Of a stretch of DNA of 64,000 nucleotides, positions 45,401 to 48,227 are shown piece by piece. This DNA is from Theristus sp. LFF4_11. Its lineage: Eukaryota; Nematoda; Chromadorea; Monhysterida; Xyalidae. The notes beneath the pieces are model-generated. The model saw only the letters and a list, made by a program, of their open reading frames with translations. It had not been told where the DNA came from and made no database searches. Position numbers and translations under genes: made by a program. The DNA is taken from contig JASANC010001597.1 of the NCBI GenBank assembly GCA_030248135.1, positions 62,001-126,000 on the forward strand. The letters run 5' to 3'. Numbering within the stretch: position 1 is the first letter of the stretch; every line of letters starts with the position of its first letter.

Positions 45401-46862
45401 CTAACCAGAAATTCGTGATCAGCGCATTGAATTACTCTGGACTACACAATTTTCTTATTTTTTGTTTTTTGCCCCGATTTCGCCAATCTCCACGGCCGAT
45501 TCGCCTAAAATCGTAACGATTCAATATCTAGAGTTGCTTACATTAGAAAACTAACCTAAAATTCGTGATCAGCGCATTGAATTACCCTGAACTACACCAT
45601 TTTCTTACTTTTTGTTTCTGGGCCGATTTCGCCAATTTCCACGGTCGATTCGCCTGAAGTCATCACGATTCGGTATCTAGAGTTGCTCACATAAGAAAAT
45701 AACCGAAAATTCGTGATCAGCGCACCGAAGAACCTCGGAATACATTGTTTTCTCATTTCTTATTTTTGGACCGATTTCGCCAATTTTCACGGCCGATTCG
45801 CCCGAAGTCGACTTTGGTTATTTAGCTGGTATTTGTTTAACTTAGGTTTGTTTAAACTAACTATATGTTTGAATTTGAGCTCTTTAGCTGTTCTTAGTTG
45901 GTTTTGCAAACTTGTTTCCTGATGTGAAACTGTCACTGTTATGGTCAAAAACATGGATATTGATGCGATCAACTGGAAAAAATACCCATTTTTGGCATTT
46001 TCTTCACATTTTTCAACAAATAAAGATCGAATTCAAACTCTGCGTAGTTTTTTACCTCAGGAAACGTTGTTGGTTTGTCAAATGACGTTTTCTTGCACAC
46101 GCTGAAATTGCAAACGTACGTTAAAATGTGCATTTTCTGTCATTTTGTGCGAAAAGGCTAAATTTTGAGCCTTGGGGAGCATCGTAGAAAAAAATAAATG
46201 CGAAATTTGAAAAATTTAGCAAATTTTAACTTAGAAAATGTTTTTATCATAACAGTCAGAATTTTCAAAGTATCACTGAAACTGCGAACACATTTTATGA
46301 CATAGCCGAAAAAAAGGGGTCCACAAGAATAACGTTTTTCTCGTTCAGAATCCATCTTATGCGCACACAGCGTGTGTAAAACATTACCACGAAAAAATTT
46401 CTAGTGCACACAGCATACCTGTGGACTATCTACCTGTGTGCAGCGGAAAAAATTCTCAACTCCTTTTATGTTCACAATGCGAGGCAAACTAATTTTGGAA
46501 TTTACGCGCGAGCGACTGACGGGCCATATTATGTCTCATCCGCTGTCCGCTGCGCTCCGCTTCGCTCGCGAATGGACATGATGTCTCATCCGCTGTCCGC
46601 TGCGCTCCGCTTCGCTCGCGAATGGACATGATACAAAGCAGAAATGTAAACTGCCTCTTTCTAGCTGCCACTGATAGCCGTCGGTCGAGGGCAATTGCTG
46701 GCAATTGGTGGGGACCATTATGGCGATGGTGATCGCAATGGCCGGGCAGACACCATTGCCCGCTACAGCCGGGGCAGCTGGACGATGCTCAATGTGAGCC
46801 TGCCCGCGTGCAAAAGCCAATATTGGTGTTATCGTTTTGTCGTCGGCATTCGGACGACTTAG
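20886..46862 (+). CDS. Astacin-TSP1-LDLa-kelch fusion gene (interrupted by a Polinton in an intron)
   Basis: Predicted secreted zinc metalloprotease of about 740 residues. Domains in order: signal peptide, prodomain, astacin catalytic domain, TSP1, LDLa, Thr-rich linker, kelch-like repeats. Exons: 20886-21018, 21299-21446, 22256-22386, 22690-22846, 23106-23202, 23297-23446, 23911-23993, 24227-24261, 24955-25125, 25472-25657, 26261-26431, 26972-27255, 28148 to about 28342, 43406-43514, 46665-46862. Phases match at each junction up to 28148; the 3' end of that exon is unresolved, possibly with a 16-base micro-exon at 28379-28394. The join of the protease half to the kelch half rests on phase continuity (G|CA at 25657/26261) and on the absence of a start or signal peptide before 26261. 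Two adjacent genes remain possible. The final exon is taken to the TAG at 46860-46862. Confidence 0.65.
21113..21250. repeat. Degenerate GGTACGGTTTCGGTTTCG repeat
   Basis: Inverse-orientation relative of the repeat at 11550-11705, inside the first intron of the astacin gene. Confidence 0.6.
21687..21955 (+). mobile_element. MITE with CGGTATGGCC ends, copy 1
   Basis: About 269 bp between TA dinucleotides. Left end TACGGTATGGCCGGTTAAAC, right end TTATTCGGCTATACTGTA. Other copies lie at 25896 (truncated), 42876 (at the Polinton edge) and 59135 (inverted). Confidence 0.8.
22256..24261 (+). CDS. Exons encoding the astacin catalytic domain
   Basis: Six exons. 22256-22386 gives YEFSKSA and [11 protein letters not shown]. 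22690-22846 gives [11 protein letters not shown]. 23106-23202 carries the full zinc signature [19 protein letters not shown]. 23297-23446 carries [12 protein letters not shown]. 23911-23993 and 24227-24261 give [15 protein letters not shown]. The three zinc His, the catalytic Glu and the Tyr of the Met-turn are present, but the Met of the Met-turn (SxMHY) is Thr. The exon 4 donor (gcaa|gtaaga) leaves a few more residues before HExxH than usual. Confidence 0.88.
22925..23050. repeat. Foldback repeat, copy 4
   Basis: Arms ACTGATTGGTTGGTGATCGT and CGTGATCACCAACCAATCAG around a TTTCTGTGCAG core. It ends about 55 bases before the exon carrying the zinc motif. Confidence 0.7.
24401..24666. mobile_element. 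MITE with TACCGTAAAGTC ends, copy 2
   Basis: Near-identical to 11808-12073, including the internal CCCACCCAAAAGTGGGCGGA palindrome. Lies in the intron before the TSP1 exon. Confidence 0.8.
24955..25125 (+). CDS. Exon: thrombospondin type 1 domain
   Basis: A phase 1-1 exon of 57 codons with [20 protein letters not shown] and six Cys in TSP1 order. It directly follows the astacin domain, as in several nematode astacins. Confidence 0.88.
25472..25657 (+). CDS. Exon: LDL-receptor class A domain and Thr-rich linker
   Basis: A phase 1-1 exon. [20 protein letters not shown] and [16 protein letters not shown] hold the six Cys and the calcium-cage acidic residues of an LDLa repeat. Some 25 residues follow, mostly Thr (repeated ACG/ACC codons), a likely O-glycosylated linker. 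The minus-strand Val-rich frame over it is a shadow. Confidence 0.85.
25896..26025 (+). mobile_element. MITE with CGGTATGGCC ends, truncated copy 2
   Basis: Matches the right half of 21687-21955 (GCTATTCTGTT through CGGCCATACTGTA); the left end is missing. Confidence 0.7.
26261..27255 (+). CDS. Exons: first kelch-like repeats (26261-26431, 26972-27255)
   Basis: The first exon ends DDEMMLIDG and the next continues [19 protein letters not shown] and WNVIIVCG. This is the kelch pattern: a hydrophobic strand ending in Gly-Gly or similar, then a Tyr/Phe and a Trp. The second repeat is Cys-rich (CGCRCCGAC), which fits an extracellular kelch domain. The exon is phase 1 at its start and phase 0 at its end. 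Confidence 0.68.
26770..26964 (+). repeat. tRNA-derived SINE, copy 3
   Basis: Plus-strand copy with a tRNA-like head (CCTCGTGGCCTGGTGGTAGT, GGGATCGAGCCCCGCCGAGG) and an AAC tail that runs to within eight bases of the kelch exon at 26972. Confidence 0.85.
27312..27509 (-). repeat. tRNA-derived SINE, copy 4
   Basis: Inverted relative to copy 3 and 57 bases downstream of the kelch exon 26972-27255, so that exon is bracketed by a SINE pair able to base-pair. Confidence 0.85.
28148..28342 (+). CDS. Exon: kelch-like repeat upstream of the Polinton (3' limit uncertain)
   Basis: Opens in phase 0 after attgcag with GELFVTGGW, then [16 protein letters not shown] and [15 protein letters not shown], a good kelch repeat. 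Downstream GT sites are in phase 0 or 1, whereas the next exon (43406) needs phase 2. A micro-exon at 28379-28394 would repair this. Confidence 0.65.
28396..28401. other. Polinton target-site duplication, left
   Basis: TGTACG directly outside the left terminus; the same six bases lie at 42874-42879. Confidence 0.92.
28438..28605. repeat. 28-bp tandem array in the left terminal repeat, six units
   Basis: Units contain TGCTCCCTGATCTG and TCCTGCTCCCTGG; the sixth has GATATG. They translate as repeated [10 protein letters not shown] on the minus strand, an artefact. Confidence 0.92.
28682..28697 (-). terminator. Histone-type 3' stem-loop, left terminal repeat
   Basis: Read on the minus strand: CAACGGCCCTCTTCAGGGCC followed by ACCAAGG. 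This is a 6-bp stem (GGCCCT/AGGGCC) with a CTTC loop. It matches the metazoan replication-dependent histone hairpin with C at the first loop position, as known for C. elegans. It lies 33 bases after the stop of the 277-aa gene. Confidence 0.75.
28715..28737 (-). other. Second hairpin overlapping the stop of the 277-aa gene
   Basis: Perfect 9-bp stem GGCATAGAG/CTCTATGCC with a 5-base loop, containing the TAG stop. Equivalent but differently sequenced hairpins stand at 42600-42615 and 29848-29860. Confidence 0.6.
28731..29564 (-). CDS. Polinton left-end protein, 277 aa, function unknown
   Basis: An intact minus-strand frame, the outermost gene at the left end, transcribed towards the terminus. 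It starts [18 protein letters not shown], is rich in Cys, His and Trp through the middle (residues about 150-210), and ends in a basic stretch ([13 protein letters not shown]) that could be a nuclear signal. I recognise no catalytic motif. A TATAAAAA box stands 31 bases before the ATG, a CAGCCGCGATGAAACTGG motif 10 bases before that, and an E2F-type palindrome further up. The stop codon is followed by two hairpins, the second histone-like. It may be a non-conserved accessory gene, perhaps DNA-binding or regulatory (inference). Confidence 0.8.
   Translation of the reverse strand: MDSDGFTIVTRKQKKRLLKFTEPIVCAPFVRSSLCNTHIPVPLYYESKSMHQNSSAVTGFRHICSRHVLGEADDGQNPPSVFASGVELIELLAFTLMHGVQYARFADQPKEGAPLKVVIEAHFPFVVGRSYSESLQTLSVPCHVVRVVLGREPWCIMSAYPDSCWHSVEGWQQAGNSCRFAKQHPLLHDKNTLPTCWLAHHASGDTCRPQCPYNRTGTYTDTAARPLLAGPVNPVHEFWAALKKQLENNSWRPKFTVTFPKKTENTKKRRAEETPQA
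29595..29632 (-). promoter_or_regulatory. Promoter of the 277-aa gene
   Basis: On the minus strand: CACAGCCGCGATGAAACTGG (29613-29632), ten bases, then TATAAAAA (29595-29602), then ATG at 29564. The 20-base motif recurs at 30096-30115 in front of another TATA box. Confidence 0.6.
29634..29696. promoter_or_regulatory. E2F-type sites
   Basis: TTTTGGCGCCAAAA at 29683-29696 is a perfect 14-base palindrome containing the E2F consensus TTTGGCGCCAAA. A half-site GGCGCCAAAAA lies at 29634-29644. They stand between the promoter of the 277-aa gene and the small basic peptide gene. Confidence 0.5.
29815..29830 (-). terminator. Histone-type 3' stem-loop, internal copy
   Basis: The same GGCCCTCTTCAGGGCC hairpin on the minus strand, within a 45-base copy (29807-29850) of the inner part of the terminal repeat. 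It lies 29 bases after the stop of the 45-aa gene at 29860. Confidence 0.72.
29860..29997 (-). CDS. Small arginine-rich peptide, 45 aa
   Basis: A minus-strand frame from ATG at 29995-29997 to TAG at 29860-29862. It starts [18 protein letters not shown] and continues [17 protein letters not shown]: 11 Arg/Lys against two acidic residues, helix-prone. It has its own TATA box (TATAAAA, 30069-30075) and upstream motif (30096-30115), and a hairpin plus histone-like stem-loop after the stop, the same layout as the 277-aa gene. The resemblance to the basic peptide at the other end is in size, charge and 3' layout, not clear sequence. A role in DNA binding or condensation is inference; the frame could be chance, but its context argues against that. 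Confidence 0.5.
   Translation of the reverse strand: MQKTPAAHLVYLKFLRYRIKVLMRLRRLQRLENARFRAQMYEFNH
30069..30115 (-). promoter_or_regulatory. Promoter of the small Arg-rich peptide gene
   Basis: CACAGCCGCGATGAAACTGG (30096-30115) and TATAAAA (30069-30075), with 20 bases between them against 10 in the sister promoter, a difference of one helical turn. Confidence 0.5.
30252..30288 (+). promoter_or_regulatory. Polinton promoter module before polB
   Basis: CCCAGTAACGTCGCC with a CATGAATA box starting 22 bases after the G of GTAACG. The same pairing and spacing occur at 41133/41155 and 42388/42410. Confidence 0.55.
30462..34401 (+). CDS. polB: Protein-primed DNA polymerase B (Polinton pPolB), ten exons
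   Basis: Replicates the element. Exons 30462-31022, 31121-31249, 31334-31574, 31635-31884, 31962-32430, 32494-32743, 32826-33631, 33723-33852, 33925-34046 and 34105-34401 join in frame to 1084 aa. The N-terminal part has a Cys/His cluster ([17 protein letters not shown]). The 3'-5' exonuclease motifs are DFET (across the exon 2/3 junction), HNARGFDSQF and YCRQDVSIL. The polymerase motifs are [11 protein letters not shown] (near residue 653), [18 protein letters not shown] (split by an intron) and a KVRG-type motif. Nine short introns with good GT/AG sites are striking beside the intronless capsid block. All catalytic Asp are present. Confidence 0.93.
34486..34737 (+). CDS. Possible small membrane protein overlapping the ATPase start
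   Basis: An 83-codon frame with a strong hydrophobic segment ([13 protein letters not shown]) and a charged tail. Its last 146 bases overlap the ATPase in another frame, and the candidate late promoter lies inside it. It may be real or accidental. Confidence 0.25.
   Translation: MIGLKMKLPETPCGQYLKKAEIPAFIVALLILLLCYGCIVKVSLYLCRCWSDSKRKNRVDETSDTECGSNDQSSTAENIVVLR
34531..34539 (+). promoter_or_regulatory. Candidate late-block promoter
   Basis: TATTTAAAG, a TATA-like box about 60 bases upstream of the ATPase ATG and the only one seen between polB and the capsid block. Confidence 0.35.
34592..35242 (+). CDS. FtsK/HerA-type genome-packaging ATPase
   Basis: 216 aa. Walker A GPTRSGKT at residues 15-22 and Walker [10 protein letters not shown] with D88-D89, followed by the conserved block [13 protein letters not shown]. 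The length is typical for Polinton and adintovirus ATPases, which drive DNA into capsids. It is the first gene of the overlapping intronless block; its end overlaps the next gene by 16 bases. Confidence 0.93.
   Translation: MDVSLKFPFTCVVAGPTRSGKTEWTKRLILNADRMISPPPQKILWCYGEWQDGYKDLLKVHNLELIEGIPDLETLKSNRTDRKLVVCDDLMQLLSKQKNEDLISLFCRGSHHWNIAVIHIVQNLFYNNLRTARINSHYLVLLKNPSDRLQVVNLAKQLYPGQHKYFLESFRDACSSPFGYLLVDNEPTTDDSIRLRTCIFPDEPVSWVYIPKCPRV
35227..35577 (+). CDS. pX-like small basic protein with hydrophobic C-terminus
   Basis: 116 aa starting [12 protein letters not shown]. It is strongly basic ([23 protein letters not shown]), then has a Gly/Ala-rich hydrophobic tail ([18 protein letters not shown]). 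The [27 protein letters not shown] pattern is common in animal Polintons and adintoviruses, where such proteins are compared with adenovirus core or membrane-active minor proteins. I chose the ATG at 35227 over an upstream non-ATG extension. Confidence 0.7.
   Translation: MSARIKRNWEMLKILKKVPKRQRKGILESCDADLILAICEIVDNALHGPIKLSRRQKEQLKHYKSILRKLTDRKLNTSIKKRLIVQKGGFLPVILAPALSLIAGFVGEAVGNALSK
35577..36245 (+). CDS. Conserved Polinton protein of unknown function
   Basis: 222 aa starting [15 protein letters not shown]; its ATG overlaps the preceding stop (TGATG). It has a charged helical first half and a later segment with [18 protein letters not shown] and a basic C-terminus ([11 protein letters not shown]). 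Proteins opening K-M-x-LVP occur in many animal Polintons at this position, but their role is not established. It overlaps the integrase start by 16 bases. Confidence 0.7.
   Translation: MEFTRKMALVPQSMLLKNHFDTGPTEYLNELDESMKRIMQNNDLPADVKAKEYGQVLQRYLAVRDNELKKAIKVEEPREDGYSGEKILETIPKTYVAKARLLLGHIKNNTNIRWNERNELIHNGEVIKGSNVLDLIQQFVKPGRGNQTGVRGWREFGKLLLDSNVPRTAINNRELWKQIEIPEVDLFTTPPNRTPDAPQKLRVDRKREPRFRPYKIPEWRKS
36230..37282 (+). CDS. int: Retroviral-type integrase (RVE superfamily)
   Basis: 350 aa; inserts the element and makes the 6-bp duplication. Catalytic acids are visible at D77 (WQIDLADM), D139 (LTSDSGLEF) and E174 ([11 protein letters not shown]). The core is preceded by a helical N-terminal region and followed by an SH3-like basic domain ([14 protein letters not shown]). 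A C-terminal segment, [16 protein letters not shown], resembles a chromodomain, as in other Polinton integrases. It is uninterrupted, which supports recent activity. Confidence 0.93.
   Translation: MAKVLTDVYYNPDSAACFGSVKSVYREAKKRNKNITWKVVRDFLTEQDTYTLHRQKRRPKARNRIKTAGIDVDWQIDLADMSKIRKHNKGYSYILVCIDVFSRFVFAKLLKRKTPQETGEAFEKIIKDSGRRCWYLTSDSGLEFRGSAFQDILRRHDIQHRLATSPDVKCAIVERYIRTLKSRIWRYFTKHRTLTYIHVLPKIVKAINNSYHRTIGCTPASVNRKNESELWKKLYGKHLVIKKHKFEPGDKVRITKEKHKLSKGYLPNFTDEVFVVKEVLNRYPSTYKLTDLEGEVITGIFYDEELVRITVPKARKIKRILKSEKRKNELWHFVSWKSAKKPSWINDGEL
37269..37487 (+). CDS. Small membrane protein
   Basis: 72 aa overlapping the integrase end by 14 bases. It has one clear hydrophobic span ([18 protein letters not shown]) and a conserved-looking ending [13 protein letters not shown]. 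Short proteins ending GYxLPNP lie next to the minor capsid gene in other Polintons; their role is unknown. Its ATGA overlap joins it to the next gene. Confidence 0.65.
   Translation: MENSENNHTWNLFGYLLPKDEIVFFMQVFMIYVVVICSIVNLTINTDQNQLWTALLSSSLGYLLPNPTVKRK
37484..38377 (+). CDS. Minor capsid protein (penton-like, single jelly roll)
   Basis: 297 aa beginning [18 protein letters not shown]. It carries the pattern [14 protein letters not shown] with a later [16 protein letters not shown] and a C-terminal [16 protein letters not shown], seen in Polinton penton homologues that form the five-fold vertices. It follows the small membrane protein in ATGA overlap and precedes the basic protein and major capsid gene. 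Confidence 0.82.
   Translation: MKDFYLSLPSNTPSGDHFTRENTSSSFRIRLPEEIRLDGEWEVGLVKIQYPHTWNNITDEFVSHPTASYEHDYYWYDTVNQPRENKNYEYSARQNHIEIVRNDGTRYFVVVPPGHYANADALVYMIHKSMQSAELPGSKTAWDATKSFVIDLDFTRQKIVFKGAANDTLVKSVHLSPLLQYILGFESPELRTTQKLLKAKYPPDLRAGLDSLYIYCSLIEPQFVGNRKAPLLQIVPVSGKYGEIVDKEYVSPHYVPVLNKQFSSVEIAIKTDSDKPFGFAYGKSIIKLHFRKRGLRL
38374..38814 (+). CDS. Basic amphipathic minor virion protein (pVI/pX-like)
   Basis: 146 aa. The N-terminal third is Gly-rich ([16 protein letters not shown]). An amphipathic helical segment follows ([18 protein letters not shown]), then [17 protein letters not shown], then a very basic end ([19 protein letters not shown]). The composition fits membrane-active, DNA-associated minor proteins of adenovirus-like virions (family knowledge plus inference). 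It overlaps both neighbours (ATGA, TAATG). Confidence 0.7.
   Translation: MRTVYIPESDKFWSQYYINQAQYGGGGFIGVPYQRGGGLGSIFRGIFRALLPIAKTAGKAVGKQALRTGAEIASDLVSGVNIKESARTRGKAGLSSLLKKGADKLSQSGEGYRRKRSLKTKRTITKKRKTAKKKRKVSDQLGYYYK
38814..40142 (+). CDS. Major capsid protein (double jelly roll, hexon-like)
   Basis: 442 aa, the usual size for Polinton major capsid proteins, which form pseudo-hexagonal trimers. Recognisable parts are an early segment with [17 protein letters not shown], a conserved-looking [18 protein letters not shown], and a C-terminal [20 protein letters not shown]. Its position between the basic protein and the protease, and the intact frame, agree. Confidence 0.88.
   Translation: MSKLVDHQSAPSTASILDLFSVPATQVAFDNGYWHETYLSNSCTNDGPWTFIVQSDPHYLHLNRNYVYIRAKITLANGENFAGMFNAAPVNMLGKTLFKQAKVHLNGKLAFDSGDMYAYRTLIETELNYGWDAKNTTLKAALYEKDEPFSKVNSKENKGFLKRMVPFANSNVVELMAPIHCDLFASDRLLVSNTEVVLELHRNSDKFVLMNYETAAADGGAPAEYKLQILDMKWYVRKVQVMQSIHMGIEAALQRTPAKYPLRRICMTKIGITPGRKTVPTTPVFNGQIPRRLVVGFVETDAFFGTTSKSPFVFGNHGLKEISVHAGGLTFPREPLKMNFKTRCFTRAYVQLFESLNIAGEDKGNVISMDDFADNMCLFVFDLTPEETDGGHYHLIKEGTTTVHCEFEEAVKEPGLECVVYGEFDNLAVIDRTRTIHYDYAL
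40143..40649 (+). CDS. Adenain-like cysteine maturation protease
   Basis: 168 aa, C5 family; would mature virion proteins. The catalytic His is in [10 protein letters not shown] (H52), the oxyanion Gln in [12 protein letters not shown] (Q97) and the nucleophile at C104. The acid normally found in a FDSYG-type motif appears to be Cys here (LFCSYG, C68), so the third member of the triad is uncertain. The start directly follows the capsid stop (TAAATG), and the stop codon lies inside an AATAAA signal. Confidence 0.85.
   Translation: MDSKEINSLCRADPFINRYFVGVLPADHLPEKIDYPCCFVANTKPSTHPGEHWIGFYIDVEKNGTLFCSYGRQPLPFASAALNRYCDNWTWTTKRIQGPSSTTCGQYVICFLHMLCRDVSVKDFLSLFSCNVCENDEIVTAFINGFYDAETSVCHDDFIVNQSNIVLE
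40645..40650 (+). terminator. Poly(A) signal of the late block
   Basis: AATAAA overlaps the protease stop codon (TAA at 40647-40649). No other good signal lies between polB and this point, so the capsid block may share one 3' end. Confidence 0.5.
40652..41062 (-). CDS. Polinton accessory protein, 136 aa, unknown
   Basis: A minus-strand frame divergent from the next gene. It begins [15 protein letters not shown] and is acidic and helix-prone in the middle ([14 protein letters not shown]); the last 25 residues (CCCCYY) look doubtful and may belong to an unrecognised intron. A TATATAT box lies about 30 bases upstream of the ATG. No domain recognised. Confidence 0.55.
   Translation of the reverse strand: MESFAETRLFLKKAFIAAYRKVLLPIIRAEYLAEPRTPDHRAGCFSSVMNFDRFFEEAHHSVERAEVIKEWEDEIRSEPKITVFDLLDFLKYHTPFEMIVSDFAWKAALRHSFYYHAFDLCCCCYYDSMVQMRYSS
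41091..41162. promoter_or_regulatory. Divergent promoter region
   Basis: A 160-base gap between two divergent start codons. It has TATATAT (41091-41097) facing left and, facing right, GTAACGCGGCC (41133) with TATAAATA (41155-41162). Confidence 0.6.
41223..41795 (+). CDS. Polinton accessory protein, 190 aa, unknown
   Basis: Begins [17 protein letters not shown]. It contains a CMCLACQT ... THVC arrangement that could bind a metal, then a helical region ([17 protein letters not shown]), and ends in an acidic tail ([13 protein letters not shown]). Well-formed upstream TATA box; AATAAA at 41865-41870. I do not recognise a family. Confidence 0.65.
   Translation: MKPVIASDEAPFITRYLKEKEKIEMKKMYEYFAECYGDVLHQWLSKEENRSCMCLACQTSYMFTPEKAEMRGMTHVCLKPAGDVVRLNKTVLWNKLPPDDEETVLEEFCCRVLTDQEISKRGLWNWLMADTSVCDRFDNNIDKIADWLDENRPKPVFTALPTFYGKSKKSGKTDDCDADESDSGTDIGGW
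42033..42070 (+). promoter_or_regulatory. Polinton promoter-like motif, third site
   Basis: CCCAGTAACGCGACC followed by TATGTAAAC and the AGCGCTG also found after the polB site. The spacing is about nine bases shorter than in the other three sites, so it may be a degraded copy. Confidence 0.4.
42384..42417 (+). promoter_or_regulatory. Polinton promoter module before the right-end basic peptide
   Basis: CCCAGCAACATCGCC with CATAAATA starting 22 bases after the motif, then ATG at 42452. Confidence 0.55.
42452..42598 (+). CDS. Small basic peptide, 48 aa, right end
   Basis: Begins [14 protein letters not shown] and continues [18 protein letters not shown], with 14 Arg/Lys and no acidic residue. 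It resembles core or histone-tail-like peptides in composition only. It is the outermost right-hand gene, with a TATA-type box 35-40 bases upstream and, after the stop, a small hairpin then the histone-like stem-loop in the terminal repeat. DNA condensation during packaging is a reasonable but untested role. Confidence 0.6.
   Translation: MTLNAPTRPVTTNKIRKVPKKKAPAPLFKKALKAYRLKIAQRAGATKF
42600..42615 (+). other. Second hairpin after the right-end basic peptide
   Basis: GGCTGT-CACA-ACAGCC, a 6-bp stem directly after the TAA. It occupies the same place as 28715-28737 but has a different stem sequence. Confidence 0.5.
42613..42873 (-). repeat. Polinton right terminal inverted repeat (261 bp)
   Basis: Inverse of 28402-28717 with four 28-bp units instead of six; ends CCCCTGTACTACT. 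The inner part holds the histone-like hairpin. Confidence 0.92.
42633..42648 (+). terminator. Histone-type 3' stem-loop, right terminal repeat
   Basis: GGCCCTCTTCAGGGCC preceded by CCCCAAC and followed by ACCAAGG, 35 bases after the stop of the 48-aa gene. It has the stem, loop and flank pattern of histone mRNA 3' ends. Confidence 0.75.
42874..42879. other. Polinton target-site duplication, right
   Basis: TGTACG, identical to 28396-28401. Confidence 0.92.
42876..43149 (+). mobile_element. MITE with CGGTATGGCC ends, copy 3
   Basis: Starts TACGGAATGGCCGTTTAAAC within the Polinton target duplication and ends CGGCCATACTGTA. The Polinton therefore landed exactly at the left tip of this older MITE. 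Confidence 0.8.
43406..43514 (+). CDS. Exon: kelch-like repeat downstream of the Polinton
   Basis: After ttcatgcag: [20 protein letters not shown] then [15 protein letters not shown] and gtatgt, a textbook kelch repeat. It starts with one base completing a codon and ends in phase 0. Confidence 0.72.
43781..45040. mobile_element. Foldback element with ~140-bp inverted arms
   Basis: Arms 43781-43920 and 44904-45040 are near-perfect inverse copies (AAAAATGCGGGAGACGCACA at the outer edge, ATGGCCTTGTGTAAGCAGCG inside). The C-rich MITE copy C is nested against the right arm. No transposase is recognised in the 0.5 kb core. Confidence 0.75.
44453..44894. mobile_element. C-rich palindromic MITE, copy C
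   Basis: Ends TACCGTATTACCTCTAATAA and AGAGGTAATACGGTA, with long G runs inside; inverse orientation relative to copy B. Confidence 0.85.
45145..45810. repeat. Satellite-like tandem repeat, ~150-bp period
   Basis: Four to five diverged units. GTGATCAGCGCATTGAA or its variant recurs at 45261, 45415, 45567 and 45713, and each unit contains CGATTTCGCCAATTTCCACG. It lies in the last intron of the astacin-kelch gene. Confidence 0.85.
46531..46630. repeat. Perfect 50-bp tandem duplication
   Basis: Two identical 50-base units (ATGTCTCATCCGCTGTCCGC through CGCGAATGGACATG), GC-rich, 34 bases upstream of the last kelch exon. Confidence 0.95.
46665..46862 (+). CDS. Exon: last kelch-like repeat and probable C-terminus
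   Basis: After tttctag: [20 protein letters not shown], then [15 protein letters not shown], a clear kelch repeat joined in phase 0. Reading on gives [18 protein letters not shown] and TAG at 46860. A possible donor (AAT|gtgagc at 46794) would end the exon earlier, but I found no following exon. Confidence 0.6.
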   Translation: MPLIAVGRGQLLAIGGDHYGDGDRNGRADTIARYSRGSWTMLNVSLPACKSQYWCYRFVVGIRTT

Positions 46863-47159
46863 CCTTCCCGGCGATTTTTTATTGCGATACCTGTGTTTGT
46901 TTTGTTTTTTTTGTTTCGCAAAACGTATTTGTACAGTTTTATTTTATAACTTGTTTGCTTGCAGTTTCTTTTATGATTTTTTTGTTGGTGTGTGGCAGTT
47001 TGTGTGAACTTTGTATTTTTAATTGTGGTTTTTTATCTCACCTTGATTGTGTTCTAGCACTCGCCTTGTCTCACCTTGAATGCACGAAAAGAACGAAAGT
47101 GTCTGTTTCCTTTCGCAATCGCATTGATCACATTCAAAAAGATGCCAAATTCAATTCGA

Positions 47160-47822
47160 CGTCGTCGTCGTTGTGTTTCTGTTTTTTAGTGCTCATAAGT
47201 TGTAATTTGCTGCTCACACAATTCTCCTCGGTTTATTCCAAAAGCCAAAATAAACCAGACGACGACGTTCCCTCTGGATCGATCTCTTCCCCAATGACGT
47301 CGCCCTGAAGTTCAAAATAACGTTTCTGCACTTTTGTCAATTTTTCTGCTTAAAAAACCAGTATTTCAATCCTGTTTGAGTTTTGTCGCACTTTAAAAGC
47401 GTCTCCAGCGGTTTCCTCGGCAAAAACTGAAGTAAAACATTAAAGACCTTGCAAAGGGCTCCGACCTTATCGGATTTTGATGGTGTCAACATTTTGCATT
47501 TTTTGGTTTCCCGCCGTGTGACAGACCGGCCACTTTTGGGTGGAATCTTATAAGTGAGAGGAATAGTATTGTGGATTTATTCAAACGTGTCCGGACTAAA
47601 ATGACGTCATTTGTTTTAAAAACGCCCGTATGTCAAAGTACATGCACTAAAATGTCAGTTTGATGTGACTGAATCGACATTCATCATTTGTTTGCGGGAA
47701 GAAACCGGCTAAACGGAAAGTCTGGTTTGCTGTGAACGGCAAGCGCATGTTTGGCGGCACATGACGTCATTTCAGTGGGACACGTTTAAAAAAATAGGCC
47801 ATACATACAAGACTTTACGGGA
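47160..47822. repeat. Diverged long repeat related to 58269-58793
   Basis: Shares GTGCTCATAAGTTGT, then GACGTTCCCTCT and CGCACTTTAAAAG, then TTTCCCGCCGTGTGACAGACC with the copy near 58.5 kb, and ends CAAGACTTTACGG. Confidence 0.65.
47582..47791 (-). mobile_element. MITE with TGACGTCAT-containing ends, copy 2
   Basis: Inverse of 8065-8275, including AACCGGCTAAACGGAAAGTC and GGCAAGCGCATGTTTGGCG; nested inside the repeat at 47160-47822. Confidence 0.75.
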
Positions 47823-48227
47823 GTTGTACAGTCACATTTTGTACCTGATTCGTATTCGTACGATTTTACGACCATAACAGCACGACCACAAAATCAGAAA
47901 CAACACACTGTTTTGTTTGGATTATGTTGCACCAAATTTTAGATTTCCTGAACAATGTGAAAGAAATCAGGCAATACACAAAATAAGATAACAACCAACA
48001 AATCGATAGAATAAACCTCAACAACAAATGACACTATCAACTGGTTGTTATATATTTGACATCCATAAAAATTTGTTCGCCAAACCTATTCGTAGAATAT
48101 ACAAATTTAGTGGTTGACCTTGACAGTTGAAAGTTTTGAGCTTGTTTCTCATTGTGATAGCCAACCAGCAGTGAATCCATTAATCCGTCAATGAAGCCGT
48201 CCGACTTTTGTCAGTGCCACCAATTTC

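Larger units (their letters stand above)
46863..48227. other. Convergent intergenic region with nested repeats
   Basis: Between the kelch gene (+) and the dioxygenase gene (-). Mostly a diverged long member of the TACCGTAAAGTC family (about 47160-47822), interrupted by the inverted MITE at 47582-47791. No exon supported. Confidence 0.6.
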
